DNA of 42,768 nucleotides, taken from Gammaproteobacteria bacterium. GTDB taxonomy: Bacteria > Pseudomonadota > Gammaproteobacteria > UBA4575. Positions 8,140 through 16,605 of the stretch are shown piece after piece. The number at the start of each line of letters is the position of its first letter. Position 1 is the first letter of the stretch. The translations under genes and the position numbers were made by a program. A model generated the notes under the pieces. The model saw only the letters and a list, made by a program, of their open reading frames with translations. It did no database searches and was not told where the DNA came from. Location of the stretch: positions 1-42,768 of the forward strand of contig JAPOYL010000029.1 in assembly GCA_026706595.1 (NCBI GenBank), in the 5' to 3' direction.

Positions 8140-9342
8140 CTACTCGCTGGTCTCTTGCAAAAAGTCCCGAATCCGGGCCGCAGCATGCAGACATTCCTCT
8201 TTCGTTGCAACCAGCGCCAGTCGCACACGCCGCTGGCCCGGGTTGGCACCGGCTACTGTACGCGCCAGATAACTGCCCGGCAATGTCAGCACGTTCTTGC
8301 TTGCAAATAGTGCCCGGGTGAAATCCTGGTCGTCCATGGGCAATTCTGGCCACAGGTAAAAGCCGGCCTCGGGCGCCTCGCAGGGCAGGGCATCTTTCAG
8401 GATCTCGAGCACCGCCGTGAACTTTTCCTGGTACAGCGTGCGGTTTTCAATCACATGCTCCTCGTCCGACCAGGCTGCAATGCTTGCGGCCTGCACCGGC
8501 AGCGACAGGGTACAGCCATGGTAGGTGCGATACTGCAGGAACTTTTTGACCAGGTGGGCATCGCCTGCGACAAAGCCCGAACGCATCCCGGGTGCATTGG
8601 AGCGCTTTGACAGGCTGTAGAAGGCGAGGCAGTTCTGCAGGCGGGTATCGCCTGCGCTATGGCAGGCAGCCAGCAGGCCCATCGGCGGCGGACTTTGCGG
8701 TGGATAGATTTCCGAGTAGCACTCATCGGATGCGATGACGAAATCGTAGCGCCTTGAGTATTCAACCAGCTTTTGCAGCGTCGCTTGCGGGGCAACCTGT
8801 CCGGACGGGTTGCCGGGGGTGCACAGGTACACCAGCTGCACGCGCTCCCAGACGGAATCCTCCAGCGTCCACAGCGCGGGGATGTCCCCATCCACCACCT
8901 CACCGTCGTAGTAGACCGGCTCAGCGCCTGCCAGCAGGGCCGCACCTTCGTAGATCTGGTAGAAGGGGTTGGGGATCAGCACCACCGGGTTGTCGGTTGC
9001 ATCGACCATGCATTGTGCACAGGCAAACAGGGCCTCGCGCGTACCGTTGACCGGCAGCACGTTCGCATCCTCATGAACGCTCTCACCGGACAGGGTAAAG
9101 CGCTGCACGAGCCAGTTGGCGAAGGCCGAGCGCAGGGCCTGCGAGCCGCGGGTGGTCGGGTAGCGGTTCAGTTGCGACAGGGTCTCGGTGTAGGCATCCA
9201 GAATGCATTGCGGGGTCGCGTGGCGTGGCTCGCCCACGGCCAGGGAAACCGGCTCAAGGCCCGCTTCGTGGGGGTGGTGTTCGATCAGCCGCCTGAGCTT
9301 CTCGAACGGGTAGTCCTGCAGCTTTTCAAGATACCGGTTCAT
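8140..9342 (-). CDS. dapC: N-succinyldiaminopimelate aminotransferase (class I/II)
   Basis: PLP aminotransferase assigned to the glutamate-dependent conversion of N-succinyl-2-amino-6-oxopimelate to N-succinyl-LL-diaminopimelate. The 400-residue protein has the fold-type I layout: N-terminal arm with SLAVGEPRHATP, GTREALFACAQ, the Asn/Asp of PGNPSGQ and ASDECYSEIY, and the Schiff-base lysine in SLSKRSNAPGMRSGF. The start is ATG 9342, giving MNRYLEKLQDYPFEKL; the open frame runs 60 codons further upstream but that part is out of character. Placement between glnD and dapD, as in Pseudomonas and Bordetella, supports DapC rather than a general aromatic or aspartate aminotransferase. Confidence 0.93.
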   Translation of the reverse strand: MNRYLEKLQDYPFEKLRRLIEHHPHEAGLEPVSLAVGEPRHATPQCILDAYTETLSQLNRYPTTRGSQALRSAFANWLVQRFTLSGESVHEDANVLPVNGTREALFACAQCMVDATDNPVVLIPNPFYQIYEGAALLAGAEPVYYDGEVVDGDIPALWTLEDSVWERVQLVYLCTPGNPSGQVAPQATLQKLVEYSRRYDFVIASDECYSEIYPPQSPPPMGLLAACHSAGDTRLQNCLAFYSLSKRSNAPGMRSGFVAGDAHLVKKFLQYRTYHGCTLSLPVQAASIAAWSDEEHVIENRTLYQEKFTAVLEILKDALPCEAPEAGFYLWPELPMDDQDFTRALFASKNVLTLPGSYLARTVAGANPGQRRVRLALVATKEECLHAAARIRDFLQETSE

Positions 9343-9394
9343 GGTGCTTGGGCGAGGCCACACGGCCTGTGGTCGCAGTGTTGGGATTCGCCGG

Positions 9395-12052
9395 TCATTG
9401 CAGGCACTGACGGATGGCCTCATCCAGCCCCTGCTGCTGCGGGGGATCCAGGGGGCGGTTGTCCAGGGTGCTGATCTGGAAGACGTTGTGCACCCGTTCG
9501 CCCAGTTTCGAGATCTGGGCATTGTGCACGGAGATGTTGCAGTTCACGAAGGCGTTGCCGAGGCTTGCCAGAAGGCCCGGGAAGTCCGGGGCTTTCAGGT
9601 CCATGGTGGTGTACTCATGGTTTGGGCGGTGCTCAAACTGGGTGCGCACCGGCACCTGCATCTCGCGGATGGTTCTCGGCAGTTTCTGGCTGGAGGCCAT
9701 CGGGATCCGGCCGGGATTTTCCAGCGCGAGGGCCAGCTTGTCCGCTACCTGCCGGCACTGGGCCTGGTCACTGATCGGGCCGCCGTCCTCGCCCAGCACC
9801 AGGAACGTATCCAGGGCGTGGCCCTTCTTGGAGGTGATGATGCGCGCGTGCACAACGGTCAGGCCGAGTTTTGACAGGGCCGAGGTGATGTGTGCGAACA
9901 GGTAGTTGCGGTCGTTGCAGTAGATGAAGATTTCCGTGGCGCCACGGGCACTGTATTGGTGGATGTGGACGACCACCTCGCCGTCGGAGCTGTGGTTGAA
10001 GATGGCAGCGGCCTGGCGCACCACCTCGTCATCCGAGTGGCGCAGGAAATAATCTTCCTCGAGTTCCTGCCAGAGGGCCAGGCAGCGGGCCTCGTCGATG
10101 CCCTGGCGCTGCAGCTGCAAAAGCGCGGAGGCCTTCACTTCCTGGATGAGTTCGCGGGGCTCAATCGGGGAATCTAGCCCGTGGCGCAGGTACTTCGAGG
10201 TGTTCTGGTAGAGATCGGTCAGCAGGGTTCTGCGCCAGCTGTCCCAGAGCTTGGGGTTGGTGCCGCGGATGTCGGCGATGGTCAGCAGGTACAGGTAGTG
10301 CAGGCGCGCAAGGTTGCCGACGTTTTGTGCAAATTCTTCCAGCACCCTCGGGTCACTGCTGTCGAGGTGCTGCGCGGTCTTCGACATGACCAGGTGGTTT
10401 TCCACCAGCCAGCCGACCAGGTTGGCATCGGAGGTGCTGAGGTTGTGGTCCAGGCAAAACGTGCGGGCATCTTCTGCGCCCAGTTCCGAGTGGTCCCCGT
10501 TGCGGCCCTTGGCGATGTCGTGGAAGAGCGCGGCGAGATACAGGATCAGGGCCTTGGGCGTTTGCGTAAACACGTCGTGGTAGGTATCCATCTCATCCCC
10601 GGATGCGGAGGCGCTGAACTGGCAGGCGTTCTCGAAGACCCGCAGGGTATGTTCCTCGACGGTGTACACGTGGTACAGGTCGAACTGCATTCTTCCGGTG
10701 ACCGCATCGAAGCTCGGCCAGTACCTGCCGAGTACCCCGAGCTGCGCCATGCGGCGGATCTCGCGGCTGTTGGTGTTCGGGTGATTGAGGATCTCGATGA
10801 ACAGTTCGCGGTTGCGGGCATCTGCCCGGAAGGCCTCGTCAATCAGGTCCAGGTGATCGAGCAGCAGCTGGATGAGCCCGTCGCTGGGTCCGCTCAGCTG
10901 GCTGTGCAGTTGCAGCAGCCGGAACAGCTCCAGGATGGCGGTGGGGTTCTGCTTGAAAATTTCCGCAGACCGGGCTTCCAGGCGGTTGGCGCGGACCTGG
11001 AAGTGCGCATCGATCGGCCTGGCGCGGCGCCTCAAAAGGGAAGGGAAGATTTCTGACTGAAGCCGCTCGACGATGATCTCGGAGAGCGTCGACAGCTGGT
11101 TGGTGGTGCGGTAGAACACCTGCATGAAGGCCTCCACCTGGAGGTTGCGCTGGGCCTGCTCGAAGCCCATCAGCGAGGCCACGCCGGGCTGGTAGTCGAA
11201 CAGCAGGCGGTCTTCCCCGCGTCCGGTGTGCAGGTGCAGCGCATAACGGGTCCGCGCCAGGGTGATGTAGGCTTCCTGCAGGGCAAAAAGTTCGCTGCCG
11301 GTCAGGAAACCCTTCTGCATCAGTTCCTCGAAGCTCGCAGTCCTGAAGTGGCGGTTGGTCAGCCAGCGAAGGGTATGCAGGTCACGCAGGCTGCCGGGGT
11401 TTTCCTTGACGTTGGGCTCGAGGTGGTTCGCGGTGTCCCCGTACTTGTGGTGGCGCGCATCCAGTTCTTCGGTCTTGGCCTCGAAATACTTTTTGCTGGG
11501 CCAGACCTTGTTGCTGCCGACCAGCGCAGCGAAGCGCTCGTACAGCGGCCTGTTCCCGCACAGGTAGTAGTGCTCCATCAGGCTGGTCATGATGGTGACG
11601 TCCTTGCGGGCCTCGCTGGTGCACTCCTTCAGGGTCCGAACGGACTGCGCAACGGGAATCCTGATGTCCCAGAGCAGGGTCAGGAATGCCTTGACGTCCT
11701 GCTTGGTCTGCTCGTCGCAGCCCTTGTCGAGCAGCACCATGAGATCGATGTCCGAACCCGGGAAAAGCTCGCGGCGCCCGTAGCCGCCGACGGCCACCAG
11801 CGCTGCGAAACGCTCGGGTATCCGGCATTGCTGCCACAGGTTTCGCAACAGCTCGTCGGCGATGTGCGTGTTCAGTGCGATCAGCTCGTAGATGTCCGCA
11901 TGGGGATCGAAATCCCTGCGCTGCATCTCGGAGACCGCTTCGCTGAATTCCCGGTACTCGGCGATCTTCAGGGACTTGCGTGCCTGGATGTCGGCAAACT
12001 GCACCGGCAACGACCTGCGCTCGAGGACTTCGGAGAGGTGGATGTCTGGCAT
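9395..12052 (-). CDS. glnD: Bifunctional uridylyltransferase/uridylyl-removing enzyme (PII modifying)
   Basis: Senses glutamine and adds or removes UMP on PII signalling proteins, setting glutamine synthetase activity and the nitrogen response. The 885-residue protein has the nucleotidyltransferase signature VGGYGRRELFPGSDIDLMVL near residues 80-100, the HD phosphohydrolase domain with LFHDIAKGRNGDHSELG in the middle, and two C-terminal ACT domains starting near EIFIYCNDRNYLFAHI and TTMDLKAPDFPGLLASLG, which bind glutamine. The start is ATG 12052 (MPDIHLSEVLERRSLP); the frame is open for 36 more codons upstream but these overlap the end of map and look non-native. Length matches E. coli GlnD (890). 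All catalytic motifs are intact. Confidence 0.96.
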   Translation of the reverse strand: MPDIHLSEVLERRSLPVQFADIQARKSLKIAEYREFSEAVSEMQRRDFDPHADIYELIALNTHIADELLRNLWQQCRIPERFAALVAVGGYGRRELFPGSDIDLMVLLDKGCDEQTKQDVKAFLTLLWDIRIPVAQSVRTLKECTSEARKDVTIMTSLMEHYYLCGNRPLYERFAALVGSNKVWPSKKYFEAKTEELDARHHKYGDTANHLEPNVKENPGSLRDLHTLRWLTNRHFRTASFEELMQKGFLTGSELFALQEAYITLARTRYALHLHTGRGEDRLLFDYQPGVASLMGFEQAQRNLQVEAFMQVFYRTTNQLSTLSEIIVERLQSEIFPSLLRRRARPIDAHFQVRANRLEARSAEIFKQNPTAILELFRLLQLHSQLSGPSDGLIQLLLDHLDLIDEAFRADARNRELFIEILNHPNTNSREIRRMAQLGVLGRYWPSFDAVTGRMQFDLYHVYTVEEHTLRVFENACQFSASASGDEMDTYHDVFTQTPKALILYLAALFHDIAKGRNGDHSELGAEDARTFCLDHNLSTSDANLVGWLVENHLVMSKTAQHLDSSDPRVLEEFAQNVGNLARLHYLYLLTIADIRGTNPKLWDSWRRTLLTDLYQNTSKYLRHGLDSPIEPRELIQEVKASALLQLQRQGIDEARCLALWQELEEDYFLRHSDDEVVRQAAAIFNHSSDGEVVVHIHQYSARGATEIFIYCNDRNYLFAHITSALSKLGLTVVHARIITSKKGHALDTFLVLGEDGGPISDQAQCRQVADKLALALENPGRIPMASSQKLPRTIREMQVPVRTQFEHRPNHEYTTMDLKAPDFPGLLASLGNAFVNCNISVHNAQISKLGERVHNVFQISTLDNRPLDPPQQQGLDEAIRQCLQ

Positions 12053-12078
12053 GGGGTCGGCGGCTCGGGGGCGAAGCG

Positions 12079-12855
12079 CTAGGCGCCGTTCAGGTCTTCC
12101 TCGCTGCGCAGGGTCAGCACTTCGTGTCCCTGTTCGGTCACCAGGATCGTGTGTTCCCATTGTGCGGAAAGGCTGTGGTCCTTGGTGACCACCGTCCAGC
12201 GGTCCGGCAGCAAGCGCACATTGCGCCTGCCCGCATTGACCATGGGCTCGATCGTGAAGGTCATGCCGGGCTGCAGCCGCAGTCCGGTATCGGGTTTTCC
12301 GTAATGCAGCACCTGGGGGTCTTCATGGAACACGCGCCCGATGCCGTGCCCGCAGTATTCGCGCACCACCGAGTAGCGGTGGCTTTCAACGAAGCTTTGA
12401 ATGGCGTGCCCGATGTCCCCGAGCCTGGCCCCCGGTCGCACCTGCCGGATGCCGAGTTTCAGGGCCTCGTAGGTGAGGTCCACCAGCCGCTGGGCGAGTA
12501 CCGTGGGTTTGCCCAGCATGAACATCTTGCTGGTATCCCCGTGGTAGCCGTCCTTGATCACGGTGATGTCGATGTTGAGGATGTCGCCGCTCTTGAGCGT
12601 GCGTTCGCCGGGGATGCCGTGACACACCTGGTGGTTCACCGAGGTACAGATGGATTTCGGGAAACCGCGGTAATTAAGTGGTGCAGGAATCGCCTGTTGC
12701 ACGTTGACGATATGGTCGTGGCAGATGCGGTCCAGTTCCTGCGTGCTGACCCCGGGCACGACGTGCGGCCCGATCATTTCCAGCACTTCGGAGGCGAGCT
12801 TGCCGGCAACCCGCATTTTCCGGATTTCTTCAGCAGATTTTATCGTTGCGCCCAT
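12079..12855 (-). CDS. map: Methionine aminopeptidase, type I
   Basis: Removes the initiator methionine from nascent proteins. The 258-residue pita-bread-fold enzyme keeps its active site: His in VNHQVCHGIP, the two metal Asp residues in LNIDITVIKDGYHGDTSKMF, His in GHGIGRVFHEDP, and the two Glu ligands in TIEPMV and WEHTILVTEQG. The start is ATG 12855 (MGATIKSAEEIRKMR), the usual type I beginning, although the frame stays open 37 codons further up into the divergent rpsB promoter. It is divergent from rpsB, as in most gammaproteobacteria, and its stop lies 26 bases before the start of glnD on the same strand. Confidence 0.96.
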   Translation of the reverse strand: MGATIKSAEEIRKMRVAGKLASEVLEMIGPHVVPGVSTQELDRICHDHIVNVQQAIPAPLNYRGFPKSICTSVNHQVCHGIPGERTLKSGDILNIDITVIKDGYHGDTSKMFMLGKPTVLAQRLVDLTYEALKLGIRQVRPGARLGDIGHAIQSFVESHRYSVVREYCGHGIGRVFHEDPQVLHYGKPDTGLRLQPGMTFTIEPMVNAGRRNVRLLPDRWTVVTKDHSLSAQWEHTILVTEQGHEVLTLRSEEDLNGA

Positions 12856-12901
12856 GGTGTTGATCCGGATCAGGTCGAAGTCTGTCAGCGGGTTCGGGTC
12901 G

Positions 12902-12930
12902 TTGTTCCAAGTGGGCAGCCATGTTATAAA
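12902..12930 (+). promoter_or_regulatory. rpsB promoter with extended -10 and GC-rich discriminator
   Basis: TTGTTC at 12902-12907 and TATAAA at 12925-12930 are 17 bases apart. TG at 12922-12923 makes an extended -10, and GGGCGCGC follows at once as a discriminator. The combination of extended -10 and GC-rich discriminator is what is described for the E. coli rpsB promoter and fits stringent (ppGpp/DksA) control of ribosomal protein genes. Transcription would start near 12937-12940. Confidence 0.7.
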
Positions 12931-12963
12931 GGGCGCGCATTTTGCACAAACACTAAATTCACA

Positions 12964-13038
12964 CACGTACCGTCACATGTGGGTGGGTGCCCTGGTAGGG
13001 TTTCCACATGGGGTACGTGGAGGATCAACCCATAGGAG
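12964..13038 (+). promoter_or_regulatory. rpsB mRNA leader hairpin, candidate S2 autoregulatory element
   Basis: Perfect outer arms of 8 bases (12964-12971 with 13012-13019) and perfect inner arms of 7 bases (12976-12982 with 13004-13010) make one long stem, with an asymmetric bulge (four bases on the left, one on the right). The apical loop can add a CCCT/AGGG pair. The Shine-Dalgarno TAGGAG at 13033-13038 follows 13 bases after the stem. In E. coli, S2 represses its own operon through the rpsB 5' leader; this hairpin is the natural candidate for that element here. The pairing is seen in the sequence; the regulatory role is inferred. Confidence 0.6.
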
Positions 13039-13049
13039 CATTATACAAC

Positions 13050-14267
13050 ATGGCGAATGTCACGATGCGCCAGATGCTGGAAGCTGGCGTACACTTTGGG
13101 CATCAGACGCGCTACTGGAATCCGAAAATGAGTCCTTACATTTTCGGGGAGCGCAACAAAATCCACATCATCAATCTCGAGAAAACATTACCGATGTTTC
13201 TCGATGCCGCGGCCTTCCTTGGCAAGATGGCGGCCAACAAGGGAACCATCCTGTTCGTGGGCACGAAGCGCTCGGCGCGGGATTCGATCCAGGAGGAGGC
13301 GACGCGCTGCGGCATGCCCTACGTCAACCACCGCTGGCTGGGTGGCATGCTGACCAACTTCAACACCGTCAGCAAGTCCATACAGCGTCTGCAGGAACTC
13401 GAACAGGTGGCCAACGGCGAGGGCGTCGAACGGCTCAGCAAAAAGGAACTGCTGATGCTCAAGCGCGAGTTGTTCAAGCTGGAACGCAGCCTGGGCGGGA
13501 TCAAGGACATGTCGAGCCTGCCGGATGCGCTGTTCGTCATTGACGTCGGCTACGAAGCCATCGCGGTCAGCGAGGCCAACAAGCTGGGCATCCCGGTGGT
13601 TGCCATCGTCGACAGCAACAACAAGGCGGACGGCGTGGATTACGTGATTCCCGGAAACGACGATGCGATTCGGGCCATCCGGCTGTTTTCATCGCACATG
13701 GCGGATGCCATCCTGGAAGGCAAGGAAAGTGCGCAGGTAATGACCGGTGCCGAAGACGAGTTCGTGGAGGTGGATGCAACGGGCAAGGTGGCGAAGACGG
13801 ACGAAAAGCCTAAGCCCAAGCAGAAGATCACGGTGAAACGAAAAGCCGGTGCAGAAGCGGCGCCGAAGGCACCCGCCAAGGCAAAACCTGCCAAGAAAAC
13901 CGCTGTAAAACCGGCGGCTGACAAGCCCGATGCTGAAAAGACGGCTGAAGCCGAAGAAAAGGCCGAAGCTTCGAAAAAGACTGAAGCTGTAGCAAAGACC
14001 CAGGCTACAGAAAAGGCCGAGACCAAAGCCAAGGTAAAAACTGAAACCAAGGCTGCTGATAAGGCTGAGGCTGAGCCCAAGACAAAAACCAAAGCAAAGG
14101 CTGAAACAAAAGCAAAAACCGAAACCAAGGCTGGGACCAAAACAAAGACCGGGGCAAAGAGCAAGGCTAAAACCGAAGCGAAGCCCGAGGCGGAAAGTGC
14201 TCCTGCCGCGGACGAGCCAAAGGCCGAGACCGGTGATACCGGGGATCAGGCTTCGGATGCAGACTGA
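13050..14267 (+). CDS. rpsB: 30S ribosomal protein S2 with long charged C-terminal tail
   Basis: Small-subunit protein S2, needed for S1 docking and translation initiation. Residues 1 to about 235 are an ordinary S2: [47 protein letters not shown] and the [21 protein letters not shown] end. Bacterial S2 normally stops near 240-260, but here the frame runs on to residue 405. The extra roughly 165 residues are nearly all Lys, Ala, Glu, Thr and Pro, with short KTKTK, KAKTE and KAET-like units, no aromatic residues after about 240, and an acidic end. The tail resembles histone H1-like or AlgP-like disordered basic domains. Start is ATG 13050 behind TAGGAG; an upstream in-frame start at 13008 lies inside the leader hairpin and is rejected. 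Confidence 0.96.
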   Translation: MANVTMRQMLEAGVHFGHQTRYWNPKMSPYIFGERNKIHIINLEKTLPMFLDAAAFLGKMAANKGTILFVGTKRSARDSIQEEATRCGMPYVNHRWLGGMLTNFNTVSKSIQRLQELEQVANGEGVERLSKKELLMLKRELFKLERSLGGIKDMSSLPDALFVIDVGYEAIAVSEANKLGIPVVAIVDSNNKADGVDYVIPGNDDAIRAIRLFSSHMADAILEGKESAQVMTGAEDEFVEVDATGKVAKTDEKPKPKQKITVKRKAGAEAAPKAPAKAKPAKKTAVKPAADKPDAEKTAEAEEKAEASKKTEAVAKTQATEKAETKAKVKTETKAADKAEAEPKTKTKAKAETKAKTETKAGTKTKTGAKSKAKTEAKPEAESAPAADEPKAETGDTGDQASDAD

Positions 14268-14311
14268 ATTGAAACCACATGGGCAATGACTGGAGAACGT
14301 AGGGAAGAACG

Positions 14312-15196
14312 ATGCAGATAACGGCAACACTGGTAAAGGAACTGCGTGAGCGAACCGGCGCAGGCATGATGGAATGCAAAAAGGCACTGCAGGAGAGCAG
14401 TGGAGATATCGATGCGGCCATTGAACAAATGCGCAAGATCGGACAGGCCAAGGCGGACAAGAAAGCGAGCCGGATTGCCGCGGACGGCATGGTGGCCCTG
14501 GCTACTTCGGCCGATGGCAAGCAGGCTTCCCTTGTCGAGGTGAACTGTGAAACCGATTTCGTTGCCAAGGACAAGCAATTCCAGGCCTACTGCACACAGC
14601 TGGCCGGCCTCGTGCTCGGCAGCGACATAGACACGGTGGAAGCCCTGGGTGCGGCTACCCTGGAGTCGGGTCTCAGTGCCGAGCAGGCACGTCTTGAGCT
14701 GGTGACCAAGATCGGTGAAAACATCCGTATCCGCCGGCTGCAAAACATGCGCAGTGAACACACCATCGCGGGATATCTGCACGGCAACCGTATTGGAGTG
14801 CTGGTCGATTATTCCGGAGGCGATGCCACACTGGGAAAGGATGTGGCGATGCACATTGCGGCCAGCCGCCCGGCCTGTGTTTCAGAAGACGACGTGGATG
14901 AGGAGGTGCTTGCCAAGGAACGGGGAATCTTCCAGGCCCAGGCCGAGTCCAGCGGCAAACCGGAAAACATCATCGAGAAGATCGTGGAGGGCCGGGTGAA
15001 AAAGTTCCTCAAGGAAATTACCCTGCTGGGCCAGCCCTTTGTAAAAGACCCGGATCAGTCGGTCGGGCAGCTGCTGAAAAGTGCAGATGCAACCGTCGCC
15101 GGATTCGTCCGCTTCGAGGTGGGTGAAGGGCTTGAGAAGAGATCGGACAACTTTGTCGATGAGGTGATGGGGCAGGTCAAGCAAAGCGAGGACTAG
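14312..15196 (+). CDS. tsf: Translation elongation factor Ts
   Basis: Guanine-nucleotide exchange factor that recycles EF-Tu from its GDP to its GTP form. The 294-residue product begins with the N-terminal helical module (VKELRERTGAGMMECKKAL), followed by the EF-Tu-contacting TDFV motif within VNCETDFVAKD. Core and C-terminal modules follow with VAMHIAAS, GKPENIIEKIVEGRVKKF and LLGQPFVKD. Length is slightly above E. coli EF-Ts (283). It starts 44 bases after rpsB with AGGGAAG upstream, so it shares the rpsB transcript. pyrH, which normally follows, is not there. Confidence 0.97.
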   Translation: MQITATLVKELRERTGAGMMECKKALQESSGDIDAAIEQMRKIGQAKADKKASRIAADGMVALATSADGKQASLVEVNCETDFVAKDKQFQAYCTQLAGLVLGSDIDTVEALGAATLESGLSAEQARLELVTKIGENIRIRRLQNMRSEHTIAGYLHGNRIGVLVDYSGGDATLGKDVAMHIAASRPACVSEDDVDEEVLAKERGIFQAQAESSGKPENIIEKIVEGRVKKFLKEITLLGQPFVKDPDQSVGQLLKSADATVAGFVRFEVGEGLEKRSDNFVDEVMGQVKQSED

Positions 15197-15214
15197 CCAG
15201 GGGAGTAGGATAGT

Positions 15215-15289
15215 GTGCGGTTCAGTGAAGGAGGCCTAGCCGAAATTCTTCAGGATGTGTTGACAGGCAGTAGCCGGGGTGCACAGTGA
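15215..15289 (+). CDS. Possible 24-residue leader peptide coupled to frr
   Basis: A short frame, GTG start and 24 codons, occupies the tsf-frr gap. GGGGAG at 15200-15205 lies at a suitable distance upstream of the start. Its TGA overlaps the GTG start of frr as GTGA, so ribosomes finishing it could re-initiate on frr, which has only a weak ribosome-binding site of its own. The peptide (MRFSEGGLAEILQ then DVLTGSSRGAQ) resembles nothing I recognise and has no similarity by eye to the PyrH C terminus. It may be chance; no conservation data are available. Confidence 0.3.
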   Translation: MRFSEGGLAEILQDVLTGSSRGAQ

Positions 15290-15843
15290 TTGACGAGATA
15301 CAACAGCATGCACGGCAACGTATGCGCAAGAGTGTTGATTCATTGACCCATGAATTGTCGAGGGTGCGTACCGGGCGCGCCAATGCAAGCCTGCTGGACC
15401 ACGTCATGGTGGAGTACTACGGCAGCGAGGTGCCGATCAACCAGACGGCCACGGTCGCCGTGGAGGATGCGCGCACGATCTCGATCACACCCTGGGAAAA
15501 TTCCCTCGTACCCGTCATTGAGAAAGCCATCATGAGTTCGGATCTGGGACTCAATCCCACCACGGCCGGCACCGTCATCCGGGTGATCGTGCCTCCGCTG
15601 ACCGAGGAGCGGCGCAAGAGCCTGATACGCATGGTGGAGGGCGAAGCCGAGAAATCCCGTGTTGCCATCCGCAATATCCGCCGGGACGCGAACGCGGATT
15701 TCAAGGAACTGCTGAAAGAAAAAGAGATCACGGAAGATGAAAGCCATCATGCCCAGAACGAAATGCAGAAGCTCACGGACCAGTTCGTGCAGGAGATCGA
15801 TTCGATACTGGAGCAAAAAGAAAAAGACCTGATGACTGTCTAG
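15286..15843 (+). CDS. frr: Ribosome recycling factor
   Basis: Splits post-termination ribosomes together with EF-G so that subunits can be reused. The 185-residue all-family product has the three-helix bundle pattern, including RTGRANASLLDHVMVEYYGSEVPINQ, the conserved ARTISITPWE strand region, and the terminal helix with RNIRRDANADFKELLKEKEITEDE. Length equals E. coli RRF. The start is GTG at 15286. The normal order is tsf-pyrH-frr; here frr follows tsf with only 89 bases between them. Confidence 0.96.
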   Translation: MIDEIQQHARQRMRKSVDSLTHELSRVRTGRANASLLDHVMVEYYGSEVPINQTATVAVEDARTISITPWENSLVPVIEKAIMSSDLGLNPTTAGTVIRVIVPPLTEERRKSLIRMVEGEAEKSRVAIRNIRRDANADFKELLKEKEITEDESHHAQNEMQKLTDQFVQEIDSILEQKEKDLMTV

Positions 15844-15875
15844 AGGCCCAGCCCTCCAGGCACCCTTCCGACCTT

Positions 15876-16598
15876 ATGCCCGACACGCCCGCCTTAGCAC
15901 ATGTTGCGATCATCATGGATGGCAACGGAAGATGGGCAAAGCAGCGCAACCTGCCACGAACCGCCGGGCACCGCCGAGGCATCGAGGCCACGCGGGCGAT
16001 CATCGAGGCCTGCGTGCAGCATGAAATCAGGTACCTGACCCTGTTCGCCTTCAGCAGCGAGAACTGGAAGCGGCCTAAAACCGAGATCTCCGTGCTCATG
16101 GACCTGTTCGTGGAATCGCTGCAAAGCGAGGTGCAGTCCCTGAACGAGAAAGGGGTCTGCCTGCGCTTTCTGGGCCACCGTCCGGGCTTCTCGGATGGAC
16201 TCTGTAAGCAAATCCAGCAGGCGGAAGAACTGACGCGCACCAACGACACGCTGTTTTTGAACATTGCCATGGGCTACGGGGGGCGCTGGGACATTCTCCA
16301 GGCGGTGGAAAACATCGTCGAGGATGTCGTGCACGAGCGATTGGCCGTGGAGGATATCGATGAGGCACTTTTGGAGGAGCACCTGGTTACCCATGGCATT
16401 CCGGCCCCGGACCTGTTCATCCGCACCGGCGGCGAGAAGCGCATCAGCAACTTTCTGTTATGGCAGCTGGCCTACACGGAACTCTATTTCAGTGACATCC
16501 TGTGGCCGGACTTCAATCCGGATGAACTGGAAAAGGCATTCGAGAATTACCGTGTGAGGCAGAGAAGGTTCGGCCTTATACAAGAACAACTCGCGTGA
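15876..16598 (+). CDS. uppS: Undecaprenyl pyrophosphate synthase (cis-prenyltransferase)
   Basis: Adds eight isopentenyl units in cis to farnesyl diphosphate, making the C55 carrier lipid for peptidoglycan and O-antigen. The 240-residue product has the catalytic Asp15 in IIMDGNGRWAKQR, the LTLFAFSSENWKRP box, and the C-terminal substrate-binding RTGGEKRISNFLLWQLAYTE and LWPDF boxes. Isopentenyl diphosphate comes from the MEP pathway, three of whose enzymes (Dxr, IspD, IspF) are in this window. It starts 32 bases after frr and is followed 7 bases later by cdsA. Confidence 0.96.
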   Translation: MPDTPALAHVAIIMDGNGRWAKQRNLPRTAGHRRGIEATRAIIEACVQHEIRYLTLFAFSSENWKRPKTEISVLMDLFVESLQSEVQSLNEKGVCLRFLGHRPGFSDGLCKQIQQAEELTRTNDTLFLNIAMGYGGRWDILQAVENIVEDVVHERLAVEDIDEALLEEHLVTHGIPAPDLFIRTGGEKRISNFLLWQLAYTELYFSDILWPDFNPDELEKAFENYRVRQRRFGLIQEQLA

Positions 16599-16605
16599 TC
16601 CGGCC

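Noticed and set aside
9343-9522. 60-codon upstream extension of dapC
   Set aside because: It runs into the glnD 3' end and the residues do not resemble an aminotransferase N-terminal arm; ATG 9342 gives the expected start.
10181-12082. Large plus-strand frames (for example 291 and 284 codons) opposite glnD
   Set aside because: Antisense shadows of glnD, whose motifs are intact along the whole length.
12856-12966. Upstream extension of map into the rpsB promoter
   Set aside because: Type I Map proteins begin near the ATG at 12855; the extra stretch covers the divergent promoter.
15197-15285. Possible remnant of pyrH
   Set aside because: None of the three forward frames shows recognisable PyrH C-terminal residues, so the gap is not an obvious scar of that gene.
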